64,000 bases of DNA from Sweltsa coloradensis (Eukaryota > Arthropoda > Insecta > Plecoptera > Chloroperlidae), in assembly GCA_024449915.1 (NCBI GenBank), contig JAMZAV010001841.1, forward strand, positions 58,465 through 122,464, in the 5' to 3' direction. The notes under the pieces are model-generated. The model did no database searches and had not been told where the DNA came from. It was given only the letters and a program-made list of their open reading frames with translations. The position numbers and the translations under genes were made by a program. Shown one piece after another: positions 47,793-59,190 of the stretch. Positions within the stretch are counted from its first letter, which is position 1, and every line of letters begins with the position of its first letter.

Positions 47793-50159
47793 CCAAAATA
47801 ATCTCGAAATATAGTTTATAGCCTATTATAAACAACCTTCAAATGGTGACCTACTAGAAATTTAAAAGTACAATGCAAAGTAAATCGTACAATCAACTAC
47901 GCAATAATAATCATCATAATATTATTGAGACACCGCAATTAATTCTTGAAAACAAGGCTGCAATAAAAATACATTTCCGTAGCTAATTATTGACCAACGC
48001 ATCTTACAATCCGGTGGCTAATCAGAAATAACATTTTCAAAATAAGGACTCACACAAAGATACTACTGAGAGAAAGTTTACTGAAATCCTTGGTACAAAA
48101 CTGTGAATTGGTCGGTATATATGCCCGCATTTGGTAAAACATGCAAAATACACATTAAATTACAAAAACTCTATAACTACACTGTCACAACACACAAACA
48201 AATAAAGCGAACTTCGTTTAGGCCCCACCCAGGTTGACAACTGGTCCAGCAGATGTCACCATGTTCACAAACATGTTCATGTCTGGTCTACGACGCGAAA
48301 CAAACCACTTTGCGAAGTAGAGTTTTTGTTCGCGCAACACATGTAAAATTAATATAGACCCAAGAATTGGGCCAAGGTTCTGCTTGCTTGCTAGGATCGC
48401 GAATACGATTTTGGGGCAAAAGCCCAAGGTTTTGTTTACTCATCTTTGACTAAAAGAGATGAACGTAAACCCGCAAATAGATACTGCACTGCAAGAAGGA
48501 ATAATTAATACGCTTCGACACACGAGGATATTTGGTGGATGAACATAACATATATTGCTTGCGAGTTAGTTCTAGACCCACTTGAAACATACATTTCACG
48601 GAGAACGGAGTCGGGGTTTCCTGTGCTACTGAGTCTTCTTACCCCCATTATATTATCTAGCTATCATCACTTTGGCCGTAATAAAACAAAACATAAGCAC
48701 GCTCTCATACCGAACGACATGGTTCATGAAATTGCAACACAAACGAGATTATTAAATATTTCATTTAGAATTGTTGTTGTAAACAACCCCCAAATACAAA
48801 AATTTGTAAAAAAAAAACGGCAGCCAAGCTCTCCTTCCAAAGTTTTCGGCTGTGAATAGAAGTTGAGCCAAGCATTTCATTCTTTCTCCCTAGTTTCGCA
48901 TTGAAAAGAAGTAAGATAATTTTGCCTGTTGACGAGCGCCAAGCCAACCATTTTCGTGGTAAAAAAGGTAAAAATTTTAAACTCAAAATCATAAAAAAAT
49001 TACTTGGCCATTGAATTTGGTTCATTACGAGAAACAACAAAATAATACAACAAAACACAAACAATCCGTTGACATTGAAGCTTCGCTCCCTATTTCGAGT
49101 ACACCCGTACCCGTGCTTGTTATGTTTCGCAAGCATTTTTCATGCCAATATTGCAAAGAGTAAAACACGCAAGGAAATCCTCAACTTTAGTATTTAACGC
49201 GCCTGCTCACAACAGCACAGCTACAAAACCAAGCGAAACAGACGCCCTTTCAGTGACATTACGGAAAATTTCTCATCGGTTCTTCCAAAGCGTTCGCCTC
49301 GCACTCGGCACCCGCACATCCCCTCCCGCACCGCTTCTCCTTATCGTGGTCCGCCATGCAGCAAGGATAGATCCTGCAGTGCTCAGGAGCAGCAGGAGCT
49401 CCTTCGTCCTGGAGTAGACTACCACGCAGTACACTGCACGGAGAGGGACTTGACTACGTCAACTACCTCGTTTGTACAGTACAGGCCTTGCACAACCAAG
49501 GTTAGGAGGAACAAAGAAAGTACACAAGGTGGTCGACGTTGTTCCAGTCGACGCTATATTCAGGCGACCCCACCATAGGTTCGAATCGTGCCCCCCCCCC
49601 CCCCCAGAAGAAAGCGGGGAACGGTGCGAATGACGTGGGGAGTGGAAAAAGACTGGCGAGAGAGTAGCGAGCAGTAATAGCAATAGTTGCTCTAGGTAGC
49701 GATTGCCTCGCTGCAAACTACTATAACACAGCACGACGCACGATCCCCACATCTGCCAGCCTGACTGTCACTCGAAACAAAAAACATTCTTGTAAACTTG
49801 TTAATGTTGGTGACCTCCCACTCCCACGAAATAAATTACATTTTAATGACCGTGTCCAGTGTCCAGTACACAAGTTCTGTCTAACTATAGAGCGATTCGT
49901 TTTCAGCAGATATACAATAAGAAAAGCAGATAACATCGTAGGAAGGCCTCAATTCTTAGACCTTCAAGGAAAAATATATTTAACCAGCATTTTTGGCAAA
50001 TGGACTATTATATGCCTACGCAACTAGGAGAATCCGATGCAGGCCAATGTTCCGTCGATCGGGCAGACTGCGTCACAGTCAGCGGCCCAAGATAGCCAAG
50101 CACGTGGACGCAGCAACGTAAACATGCGGTGCGGACATACGAAGGCAGTGTGTGTGTGT
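47793..50159. other. Intergenic DNA, no gene confidently seen
   Basis: ORFs at 48218-48427 (minus), 48539-48859 (plus), 48765-49136 (minus) and 49142-49417 (plus) lack recognisable domains. The 49140-50300 part is more GC-rich and could contain an untranslated first exon. C homopolymer near 49591. Confidence 0.35.
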
Positions 50160-50218
50160 CACTGCCTCCTAGATGTTCGTCGTAACGAGGAGCCACGACG
50201 AACATCTAGGAGGCAGTG
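50160..50218. repeat. Perfect 24-bp hairpin
   Basis: CACTGCCTCCTAGATGTTCG+TCGT (50160-50183), an 11-nt loop, and its exact complement (50195-50218), flanked on both sides by GTGTGTGT. The stem has no mismatch, unlike a typical animal microRNA precursor. It may be a recent inverted duplication or an assembly artefact. Confidence 0.7.
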
Positions 50219-51055
50219 TGTGTGTAGGGTAGGGTGGGGTGGCGCACTTACGCTCATATCACAACCAGCCAGGCCAGAGCACGTTCATCGTCAACGAATA
50301 TGACAGTTTGAAATTTGAAGAGTATTTTATTTTTTATAAAAAATATTTACAATATTGCTCTATTGCTCCGCTCCTTATGTTTCCGAGCAGGTTTTGCAAA
50401 ATAATGTGAACGAAACAGTCATAGGCGGCGCAGAGATTCGATTGGGAAAGGCGGTGGCGGAGGAGGGAGGGGCCCGCGGGAGGCAAACTCTTTGGGGTTA
50501 ACTTTTGGGGGAAGGCTTAAAACGTTTTGAAGTAAAATGACTATTATTTTAAACTAATACCTCAAGGCATTTTGTTTAAAACTTTTTAATGTGAGAGATG
50601 AGAGAAAAAGGTTTGGTAAAGGATTCGGAAAACTAAGTAATATTTTTCTTAATTTTTAACTTGTAATGTATTTTTTAGTAAATTTTCATCGTTAATTTAT
50701 AGATAAGAAAACATGATTAGTTATTTTGATAACATTTTTTAACATTTTTGGGGGGGGTGGATTCCACTCTGTCCTATTGTCTCCCCCCCACTACAGTGTA
50801 CAGGCACATATTTTAGTCGCAGAGACACGTGGTCTGCATTCTGCAACTTCCACTTTACCACGGTTCTATGCTAGAACTAAAAATATTCACACAGAAAAGA
50901 CATTGATTGGGATCATCAATTTAAAATCAACACGCTACCTACCTATCCCACATGGCATGAGTTTGACACTTTGAGAAAAAGTTATGTTTTCTTTCCGTAC
51001 CGGCCATCTGTCTACTTTCGAGAAATAGTCCACTCAAAGTCAAATATGGCGACCG
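50219..51055. other. Intergenic DNA, no gene seen
   Basis: Contains a G-rich patch near 50450-50520 and a G run near 50748. Nothing else recognised. Confidence 0.35.
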
Positions 51056-51112
51056 ACAGTGATTGGCTCGAGGCTCTAATTCGGGAGGTCCCGGGTTCGA
51101 ATCCCGTCATGA
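51056..51112 (+). repeat. tRNA-like remnant with intact B box
   Basis: GATTGGCTCGAGGCTC followed by GGTCCCGGGTTCGAATCCCG. The B box is perfect, but the acceptor stem cannot be paired upstream, so a SINE remnant is more likely than a tRNA gene. Confidence 0.4.
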
Positions 51113-51239
51113 CCAGCAACTATTGTGACATTTTCCTATCAGCAACATACCTAGTTCATCTGAAGAGGGGCATACATTGCACCCTACATAACAGGTTCCA
51201 CCCCCCCCCCCCCAAAAAAAAAAAATATATATAATATGG

Positions 51240-51540
51240 TGGATGGCCGTCTGGGCCCGGTGTGGAAATATTCCTCTTTTCAGAGGTAGAAACAAGGTAA
51301 AGTCCACCTCGCGAACATCAGCTTGAGCTTATACGTAAGCATGGGGAGGATATTACTTCACGAAACTACAGGCGAGCACTGGTAATCGTCGTCGGGGACC
51401 CCTCGGAACGTAAAGACGACGACCACGACGACGGGAGAAACCCCCTATTTCCTCCCCCGACCCGTGGCTGGTTCTGTCCATACTATGCTGGGTCTGTCTT
51501 CCCCACATCCGCCAGGCTAAAGTGGCGCATCCCAAAATGT
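51240..51540. repeat. GC-rich dispersed repeat, copy 2
   Basis: Same block order as 7885-8140: GGCGAGCACTGG, TCGTCGTCGGGGACCCC, GACGACGACCACGACGACGG, GTGGCTGGTTCTG. It is extended at the left by GTCCACCTCGC and TCTGGGCCCGG, which occur inverted in 53991-54356. Confidence 0.55.
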
Positions 51541-52460
51541 TGGTGTCGGTGGCGCCAACTGCTCGAATCGAATATTCGTAAACACAAAGGAGAAGTCCAC
51601 TATCTCAAACAGAAGGAATGTATGTATTCTGTTGTCTATCTATCGTACGGGCGACGGGATCGGAGATTGCCGACCTTCTGTAGCGAGAGCAGCCGGTGGT
51701 TGGTTGGTCACATTTAAAGTTTAAAGCAAGTAAAAAATGTGTATCAGATCAGGAGTGAGGTAAGGTAACTAACAATGGGTTTGCGCGCATGCGTCTGCTG
51801 GCTGGGGCAGGTGTGGTGCGGGTATTTCCGCTGGAGCGCGGTGTGGGCGCGAGCCACCAAGTAATATGTGGCGGTGACCCCTCCAAGGTCTAGCCGAGGT
51901 CACTCTCACAAGGTCACGAGCGTCAGTTGAGTGATCGCAGGCCCGCCCACCTTCAGACCGACTGCCATCTACCTACCGCACTTCGCACGCATAAACTTTA
52001 GCGATGTTGCATAGAAAACTAACAACTAGAAAAGATTCAGTTGTAATACGTACTGCTAAAAGTTGTTTGCTACCTTCATGGGCGACACAGTCAGTGCAGA
52101 ATGAAATCAATAGGGAACAGGGAACAATAACCTGCTAGGCTGCTACAATACATTTTAGCATTTATCGTAGTTTAAAACGTCTGGTACGGAGTCAAAGACA
52201 AAGAACATGTTCTTTAGAATTAGTTAGCCATCAATCTGAACAAGACCAATGTAATTTTAATTCACAGCACTAAAAAACATTCGATACACACACTACTCAG
52301 TAATTAGCTAAAAAACCTTATTTAGGCCTACAGTGTTTGCAAACTTTTCCTTTGCATATAACAGCGAAACCAACATAATTATTAGATTAGAAATGTTAAG
52401 ATAATTACCAACAAAAAAATGAATCTTGTAAACAAATCCGAGCATTATTTATTACGGTTT
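51541..52460. other. Intergenic DNA, no gene seen
   Basis: GC-rich from about 51640 to 51960 and AT-rich afterwards. No exon recognised. Confidence 0.35.
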
Positions 52461-52464
52461 GTCG

Positions 52465-52690
52465 GTTTCTAAGCCCCTGTCTCCTAAGCCCTGGCCCTTT
52501 TTTGGCTTCTAAGCCCCTGTGACCGACGGATGTGCTACACGTTGCGAAGCGGGGCTAAGAAGACAAACCGGTCCGGGCTTTAGAAGACTAAAAGTCTTCT
52601 TAGGCCCTGCCCTGTCTCCTAACGCCCGCACGATTTTTTTTGTTCGGTCGCACACGTTGCAAAGCGGGCTGTATTTTGCTCGAGGTGAAA
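52465..52690. repeat. Dispersed repeat, copy 1 (inverted copy at 60070)
   Basis: CTAAGCCCCTGTCTCCTAAG, TTTTTTGGCTTCTAAGCCCC, GTGACCGACGG and AGTCTTCTTAGGCCCTG are the inverted counterparts of blocks at 60070-60235. Confidence 0.7.
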
Positions 52691-53166
52691 CCATAAATTC
52701 CCAAATGTTGGTGGTGGGTGGGGGTGGGGACATAAAAATAAATCATTACTTTAAAGCAAAAAGTTAGCATGTTTCGATTGATTGGATATTTTTTAACGTC
52801 TCATTCGACTCGAAAAGTTGCAATTAAATCATGTAGGCATTGCAAAAGCACTGTTTTAATATGCATTGTTTTTATTGTGACAATTTAATCATATTTGAAT
52901 GTTGATACAAAATTGGTTTGGGAGAACTAACACCATAGTTTTCATAACTTAACAGTAACTGTGTAGCTCCCGTGAGTAGACCCCAAATACACATAAATGT
53001 ATAATATCTTTTACTTTGCATACTTTTTACTTAATATAATATAACTGCATAATTATGCGAGTTGGGAACCTGCTCATCTTAAACTTTAATATTGTGTCGT
53101 TTTCAATTATTGCTGGCACTCAATGTCGTCTAAGATACGTGTAATAATACTATTTACTTCAATTCA

Positions 53167-53262
53167 GAAATTAAAAAAGTCCGCCCCAACCGGGATTCGA
53201 CCCCCGGGTCTCCCACACTCTAGGTGAGCGTCGTAACTACTAGACCATCAGGACGGGTAAAT
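53167..53262 (-). repeat. tRNA-like SINE head (minus)
   Basis: On the minus strand: GTCCTGATGGTCTAGTAGTT (A box), GCTCACCTAGAGTGTGGGAG, GGGTCGAATCCCGGTTGGGG (B box). The anticodon loop is distorted. It faces the plus-strand copy at 53288. Confidence 0.55.
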
Positions 53263-53287
53263 TTTAATCTATGAATTTTAGTTGCAT

Positions 53288-53365
53288 TATACATCTGAAG
53301 GGCATGGTTAAGATGCTCACCTGGAATGTGGAAGACCTGTGGTTTGAATCCCGGTTGGGGAAAAC
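53288..53365 (+). repeat. tRNA-like SINE head (plus)
   Basis: GGGCATGGTTAAGATGCTCA, CCTGGAATGTGG, GGTTTGAATCCCGGTTGGGG. Same family as 53167-53262 and 23858-23912. Confidence 0.55.
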
Positions 53366-53390
53366 TTTTAAATTTCTGAATTGTAGTAAA

Positions 53391-54383
53391 CTAGGAAGCT
53401 TAGCAAACGCTTTTTCAGGCGCGTTGTTGGATGAGCGTAATTTTTTTAAACGAAAAAAAGCGTATAATTACGATTTTCATAAAAAATTATTTTTCGATTA
53501 CGCTCAAATTTCACATTAATTCATAAAATTAAGGTTCTGTATAAAATCGTTACAATCTGATAAAGCATGTAGACGTTATAATTCGAAGAAATGTAAAATA
53601 AAAAAATAAAAACGTAAAATTGCGATTTCCATGAAAAGTTATTTTTGGATTGCACTCAAATTTCCCACGAATATATTATTTCATAAAATTAAGGTTATTT
53701 GAAAAAATCATTACAATCGGATAAAGCATGTGTGTGTTATAAGTCGAAGAATTTTATTAATAAACGAAAAAAATCGTAAAATTGCGATTTTCATGAGAAA
53801 TAATTTTTGATTTTGCTCAAAAACGTGGCAGTTCTAAGTTCAGAGATTTCAAAGGCCTTCAGAAAATTTTATCGAAATTGGAGTGTAAATTTTAGCCGGA
53901 ATCGTGTGAACGAACAAACAAAAATACAAACAGAAAAAAATTAAAAAAGAAAAACATTCCGGATTTTTTTCTCCAGTGTAGTAGAATGGATTTTTTGGTT
54001 TATTTGGTTAAGGACGCGTCAACCGTTAGGTCATAATGCACCACTCTAGCCTAAGAGGGGTGGCGGTGCTGGTCAGAACCAGTCACAGGTAAGGGGAGGA
54101 GGGGGGTTTCTCACGTCGCGGTCGTCAGCGTCTTTGTCATCGTTCGTTGTGTCATTGTCATCGTCGCCGGGGGGTCGTCAAGGGAAGGGGGCAAGGTCCC
54201 CGACGACGATTGCCAGAGCTCGCCTCTAGTTTGGGGAGTAAGATACTCCGCTCTTACTAGCTGATTTTTGGGCGAGGTGGACTTTTTCTCTTGAATCGCC
54301 TTTTACGTTAGCAGAGCCATGCTCTGGGCCAATTCTACCCCGGACCCAGACGTGGATCTTCGCTTCGCTCGCTACGGTCATCA
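53391..54383 (-). mobile_element. Helitron-like element, family A, interrupted by a GC-rich repeat
   Basis: The minus-strand 3' end CTAG at 53394-53391 is preceded by the hairpin AACGC...GCGTT and followed by T. The family core runs to GTAGAATGGA (53990), is broken by the insertion 53991-54356, and continues TCTTCGCTTCGCTCGCTACG, the 5' end of the element on the minus strand. Confidence 0.7.
53991..54356. mobile_element. GC-rich dispersed repeat, copy 3, inserted in a Helitron-like element
   Basis: Inverted relative of 7885-8140 and 51240-51540. It splits AATGGA|ATCTTCGC-type sequence seen intact at 13945-13955. TGGA occurs at both junctions, a possible 4-bp target duplication. No ORF of note. 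Confidence 0.6.
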
Positions 54384-55690
54384 AATAGGTTGATTATTTT
54401 GGAGTAGACATCCACTTGTTGGCCAGTGGTGGGTGCGGGTTACAGGGGTGCATATCTGAATTTCTCGATAGTTTTTATTTTTTCAAGGCCAATTAATCGT
54501 TGAACGAAATCTATTTCATACTTTGTTTCGTGTAAGGAATTGAAAATATAATTCATCCACACTTTCTTTTTATTTGTTTGTTCCGGAATTTTTTTTTTTG
54601 TCTTTTCCAAAAAAAAGAAAGTAAAAATGACCCAAATTGCCCGTTTTGGTTAAAACTAATACATCTAGGGGGGGGGGGGGGGGGATCTGACAGTCGTTGG
54701 TCTTCTAAGGTTTTCACGAACGAACGAAGAATGAACGATTCTTCTTTTGGCCCTGCTACAAGTGTAGAGGAAGGCCATACTTTTATACTTTTCGACTGTA
54801 ACAACTTTGTGTGACAACCCATCAAAAACAGATTAGAACGTGCCATTTTCTTTTTAATTGGTTTTTGCTTCTTTTTTCTACTTCGTTTTTTGAGGGTGAT
54901 GCTAATTTTAGAGAGAGAGCGATCATTACGTCTGCAAAATGGGCGTCTTTTATTGAACATCAAAGTTGAACATAGATTCGTTAATTGATGCAAACTGAAA
55001 ACGCAAGTGTCAGACATAGACTTTTGGAAATAAATTTTAGTAATAATATAGTTTTTTTCTCTATGCACAAGTATCAATAAACTCTTATTTTGGCCCCTGA
55101 ACTCAGCTTGACCAGTGACCCCCCCCCCCCAGACGGGGGGCCACCAAGTCTTGCGGGGGCGGCTTTGGTTACCGCTACGCCACTATTTAAACCTTAATAA
55201 CGGATAATTAATAGTTTTTAATACATATATTAATTAATAATGGATAGGCCTAAATGGGCATCCTACCCAGATTTTTCAAGATTCATCGCGAATCAGGCAG
55301 AAAATGCTAGCACATTTTTGGTGTATATGGCCTTTTTGACGGATTCAAAACACTTTTTTTTAATAAATTATCTAAAAATCAAAGATAATAATATTGAAAA
55401 GTGCTACGATAGGTGCCTTTCTATTTCATTCTATCTAATTTGTGAAGCCTCAAATTCATACATAAAATATGACTATGACAAAAATAATATATCAATGGAA
55501 TTACATAAAAAATAAATTAAATTCCAAACGCTTCGGAAAAACTATTGTTTTTATTTTCATAGCATAGGTTTTTTAATTAAATTAATTGATTTTTTTAAAT
55601 ACGCATCCCTTAAAATGGAAACCTAGTTTTCGGTAACGCGGGAGAATAAAATTTTCTTTTTTGTAATTCAGTTGTGATATTTTCTTTTAG
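54384..55690. other. Intergenic DNA, no gene confidently seen
   Basis: G homopolymer near 54667 and C homopolymer near 55120. ORFs at 54553-55077 (minus) and 55240-55515 (plus) have no recognised domain. Confidence 0.35.
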
Positions 55691-56332
55691 GGCTATTGTA
55701 TCGTCCTCTAAACTATATTTTAAAATTAGAGGAAGATGACGGCAATCTTTTCTAAATGAGTGAGGGTCTTGAAGATAACAAAAACATTATTTTGTATTTT
55801 TTGGGGGCGGGACGATACGTACCTGTTAGCCATAATATGCGAATTTCGGGACAAAAGTGGGAACACTGGGCTAGGTGTTAATTTTGAGCGACGATTTTTT
55901 TTAAAATTGTTACTTCACATCATTGCCTTCCACCTCCTTAAGGAAAAACAATTGTTGAAAAATCGTTCGATATACGATTTTGTTGTCAGGGTACAAATAA
56001 GAGTTTTGTAACTGCGGACGAAAAAATAGAACATTGAACGATATTTCACAAAATTGTTTTTCCTTATAAGGAGGTGGAAGGCAATGATTTTTAGAAAACA
56101 ATATAAACAAATCGTCGCTCTAAATTAAGTATAACACTTTGCTCAGTGTTCCAACTTTTGTCCAAAAAAATTTTCATAAATGGGCTGACAGAGACGTAAC
56201 ATCCTGCCCAAAATATTACAAAATATATTTTTTTCTTTATGTTTAAGACCCTCACTCATCTAGATAAGATTGCAGTCATCTTCCTTTGATTTTTAAATAT
56301 AGTTTATAGGCCTAGAGGACGATGCAACAGCC
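55691..56332. mobile_element. Foldback element
   Basis: The left arm (55691-55960) is the inverted copy of the right arm (56055-56332): tips GGCTATTGTATCGTCCTC and GAGGACGATGCAACAGCC, inner blocks CTCACTC, ATTGCCTTCCACCTCCTTA and AAAACAATTGTT. The loop is about 90 bp. No clear target duplication and no ORF of note. Confidence 0.75.
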
Positions 56333-56622
56333 TTAAATAATAATATAATGGCATAATTATTTTTCGGGTTTATCAGTGCACTTTATTATTTCAACCAAAA
56401 GTTTCCAGTTTTTAAATTTTTAAAAAGAAAATTTTTAAAATAATCAAAGAAAAATCAAGCAAAATCAACAAATTATATCAAAACAAGTACTGCCACTGGC
56501 AACAAGCTTTAGGTATCATACATTCACACACATTAGTCAAAAGAGATATAATTTAACTAAAGTGTAGTAGAGGTATCCTTAATTACATCAACATGAATCA
56601 ATATGTCTACAACAATCTATAA

Positions 56623-57115
56623 TTAAACGAGGGAGTGAAGCGACTGAGTGTCTCCATTCAACTCAAACCCGGCGCTCATTCTGTGAGTCTGTGTGCGAGC
56701 GTGTGTGTACGTCGAAAATCAGCCGAATCACTGAACGGATTGAGCTGAAATTTTAGACAGGCATCCGGTACAAGTTTACTGAGAACTGTTAACAAAATCA
56801 GGTAGGTTCGTTGCGACTTAAACCTACAAGAAGTAACAAATTGAAAAATAGGCTGCTAATGTGTAGGAACCCATTTTAAAAACAATTGTTTTTGAAAAAA
56901 ATAAATTTTTGGTTTGTTATTTGCCCGGCCGTGAAATGCAGTGCCCAAGGTGTATCGAATCTTCACGATCAAGGTACCCCACATTCCGCTCGGATATTTA
57001 GCAAACCTTGCAATCTTAACACGTTTTTCTTTTCTGGCTATGTTTTCTATAGTATTGTCACAGATGATAGACTATACACTGCGTTATATGCATTTCAAAA
57101 CATGTTTAAGAATTT
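56623..57115 (+). repeat. Helitron-like family B-related 5' end
   Basis: Starts TTAAACGAGGGAGTGAAGCG after TATAA, then CCCGGCGCTC and GATTGAGCTGAAATTTTAG, the same module order as family B. The 3' hairpin and CTAG were not found, so it is truncated or diverged. Confidence 0.5.
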
Positions 57116-57157
57116 CTAAAAGACAATCCAGAAATAACAAAAAACTTACCCGACCAA

Positions 57158-57929
57158 GGCCCGATTCATGTACATTTTTATCCCGGTATAAGCAGAGTTA
57201 GGTGGTATAAGTGCGGTATAACTCCGAATCCAATTCATGAAGACTTATCCCGCCTCGCACGGGGATAAGAAAATATGTAAAAAAGATGGCGGACATTTTA
57301 AAATTTTTCGTTCCCATGTGTAAAACGAGAAAAGTTTTCATTACTCTCATAAAAAAATCAGAAACCCTCTCGGGCCTAGGCCAGATGTAGAAAATTATTC
57401 ATAATACAACAGTGTAGGCCTAAAGTTCGATTAGGGTATAGGACTAGATAAATTTAATACGAACATAACACGTTTGACAAGTCCTAGGGCCCCTTCTAGG
57501 CAACCCTAGGCCTGCACGACCTTTTTTTGACACACATTCCGCACAAATAACTAGTTTTGATTACTAAAAGCCTTATGCAGATGAACAATAGTATGATAGT
57601 CCCAGGCTATTCCAAAATTTACGGCAATAATACGCCTTTTTCTTTTTTTTTAAAGATCTCACGCAATCTTCTGTCAATAAATAAAAAAGTAAAACAAAAA
57701 ATGGAGCAAAATTTTTAGTTCTCTTTTGCAAATCTGCTGATTTACATGGCTGTGGGAAAGCAGTGGAAAAAACAATTTGTTGTACTTGTTGTTTTGGATT
57801 GAAAATTTCTGATTGGATGAGAGTTGCTCAGACTTAACCAGGGCCTTATCCTGCCATGTCCTGCATTATACCGTCCTTATACCACTTATACCCGGGATAA
57901 ATGTACATGAATCGGGGCCCAGGGGATTG
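57158..57929. mobile_element. Terminal-inverted-repeat element, GGCCCGATTCATGTACA ends
   Basis: GGCCCGATTCATGTACATTT...ATCCCGG at the left is matched inverted at the right (CCCGGGATAAATGTACATGA then ATCGGGGCC), extending over about 35-40 bp. GGTATAAG repeats lie next to both ends. The ORF 56941-57201 crosses the left end and is not a gene. Confidence 0.75.
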
Positions 57930-59190
57930 GACCTAGGTATCCCAGTCCAACACATTTCGGGTATAAGGGCGTCTTAGCCAAAACTAGACTAGAAAAACGC
58001 CAAAGTCGTTGTTAGACGAGGAGCGAGTCAATATGTTTAGTACCCGGGAACATTTGCATTTAAGTTTGATAACTATATATTTATATAAATAATACGCTTT
58101 TTAAGTTTAGTTGGTATAAGGGCGCGTCAACTGTAAGAACCAATATGATGATAGGCTATGTTTATATTGAAAGTAAAGGTGAAAATTTAAAGTAGACCTA
58201 CGAAAGCCACGACAAGTTTTAAAGTATAGACCTATCTAAAATATTACAATGTATTTATATTTAAAATATTTTTGACATTTTATTTATTCCTCATAAAATA
58301 AGCTTTAGGCTCAATTTGATAGAGGTAGTCTGGGGTGATTTTAAAAATTAATTATTTTAAATTTTTATTAATAATAAAGTCAGAGAAGCTCACCTTGGAG
58401 CCATCGAATTTTTAACTTCTCGTACCCGAAATAGTAATAGTGCCAATTTCCACGTTAGTTTCACTTTTTGCACTTAATTTGCCATTAGGCCGAGGCCCTT
58501 TACTCACTATTTTTGTATTCTTTTTCTACGCCCTTATAATATTCGTAATACTACTCAAATTTATACTTTCAAATCCTGAAATATACACGAAATAATATGT
58601 ATCGCGGATCACTTCTCTGTGTCTTATATTTTAATTTCACGCTCGTCGTTTCGATCAACTGTGTGTATAATCATATTCGATTGCCTCAACGAAAACGACA
58701 GAAGTGTAAATGATCAGAGAAAATACAATTTCGTTTCTACTAATAAATTAAGACAACTAAGGAACCCTGAAATACTAATTCACTATGCTTAATCTTGCTG
58801 TTCTTTCAGGACCACTAGTATTTTACTAGACCGCATTATTATTTCGATTTCAATTCAGTGTTTTAAAGTTCTTCCCCTGTGGCTTAACTTAAGACAAAAT
58901 TTACATATTCGCATATATATTTTTTTTCTACCAAGGAGAGACGTCTCATGAACACTCGTTTTTGTACTTCTTCCGAAAATTCGTATTTAAAAAATTAATA
59001 ATGAGAACTTTTAGGAATGTTTGTTCATTTACCCTGTTTTCACAAGTTTCCATTTTTCACAAAAAAACTAGTGCACGTTTTGTCCTTTTTAGACTATTTT
59101 ACGCTGTAAACGACGAATGCACGTGAGATCAAATTACATAGTTTTTATAACATTTATGCTTCCGGTCCTGTGGGTACTAAGTTTTAAAAA
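57930..59190. other. AT-rich intergenic DNA, no gene seen
   Basis: No exon, RNA gene or defined element recognised. Confidence 0.4.

Noticed and set aside
50160..50218. MicroRNA precursor
   Set aside because: The stem is perfectly paired and the whole structure is 59 nt, unlike usual animal precursors; no further support.
54553..55077. 174-codon minus-strand ORF
   Set aside because: Long because of Lys- and Pro-rich low-complexity tracts (A-rich and C/G homopolymers); no domain.
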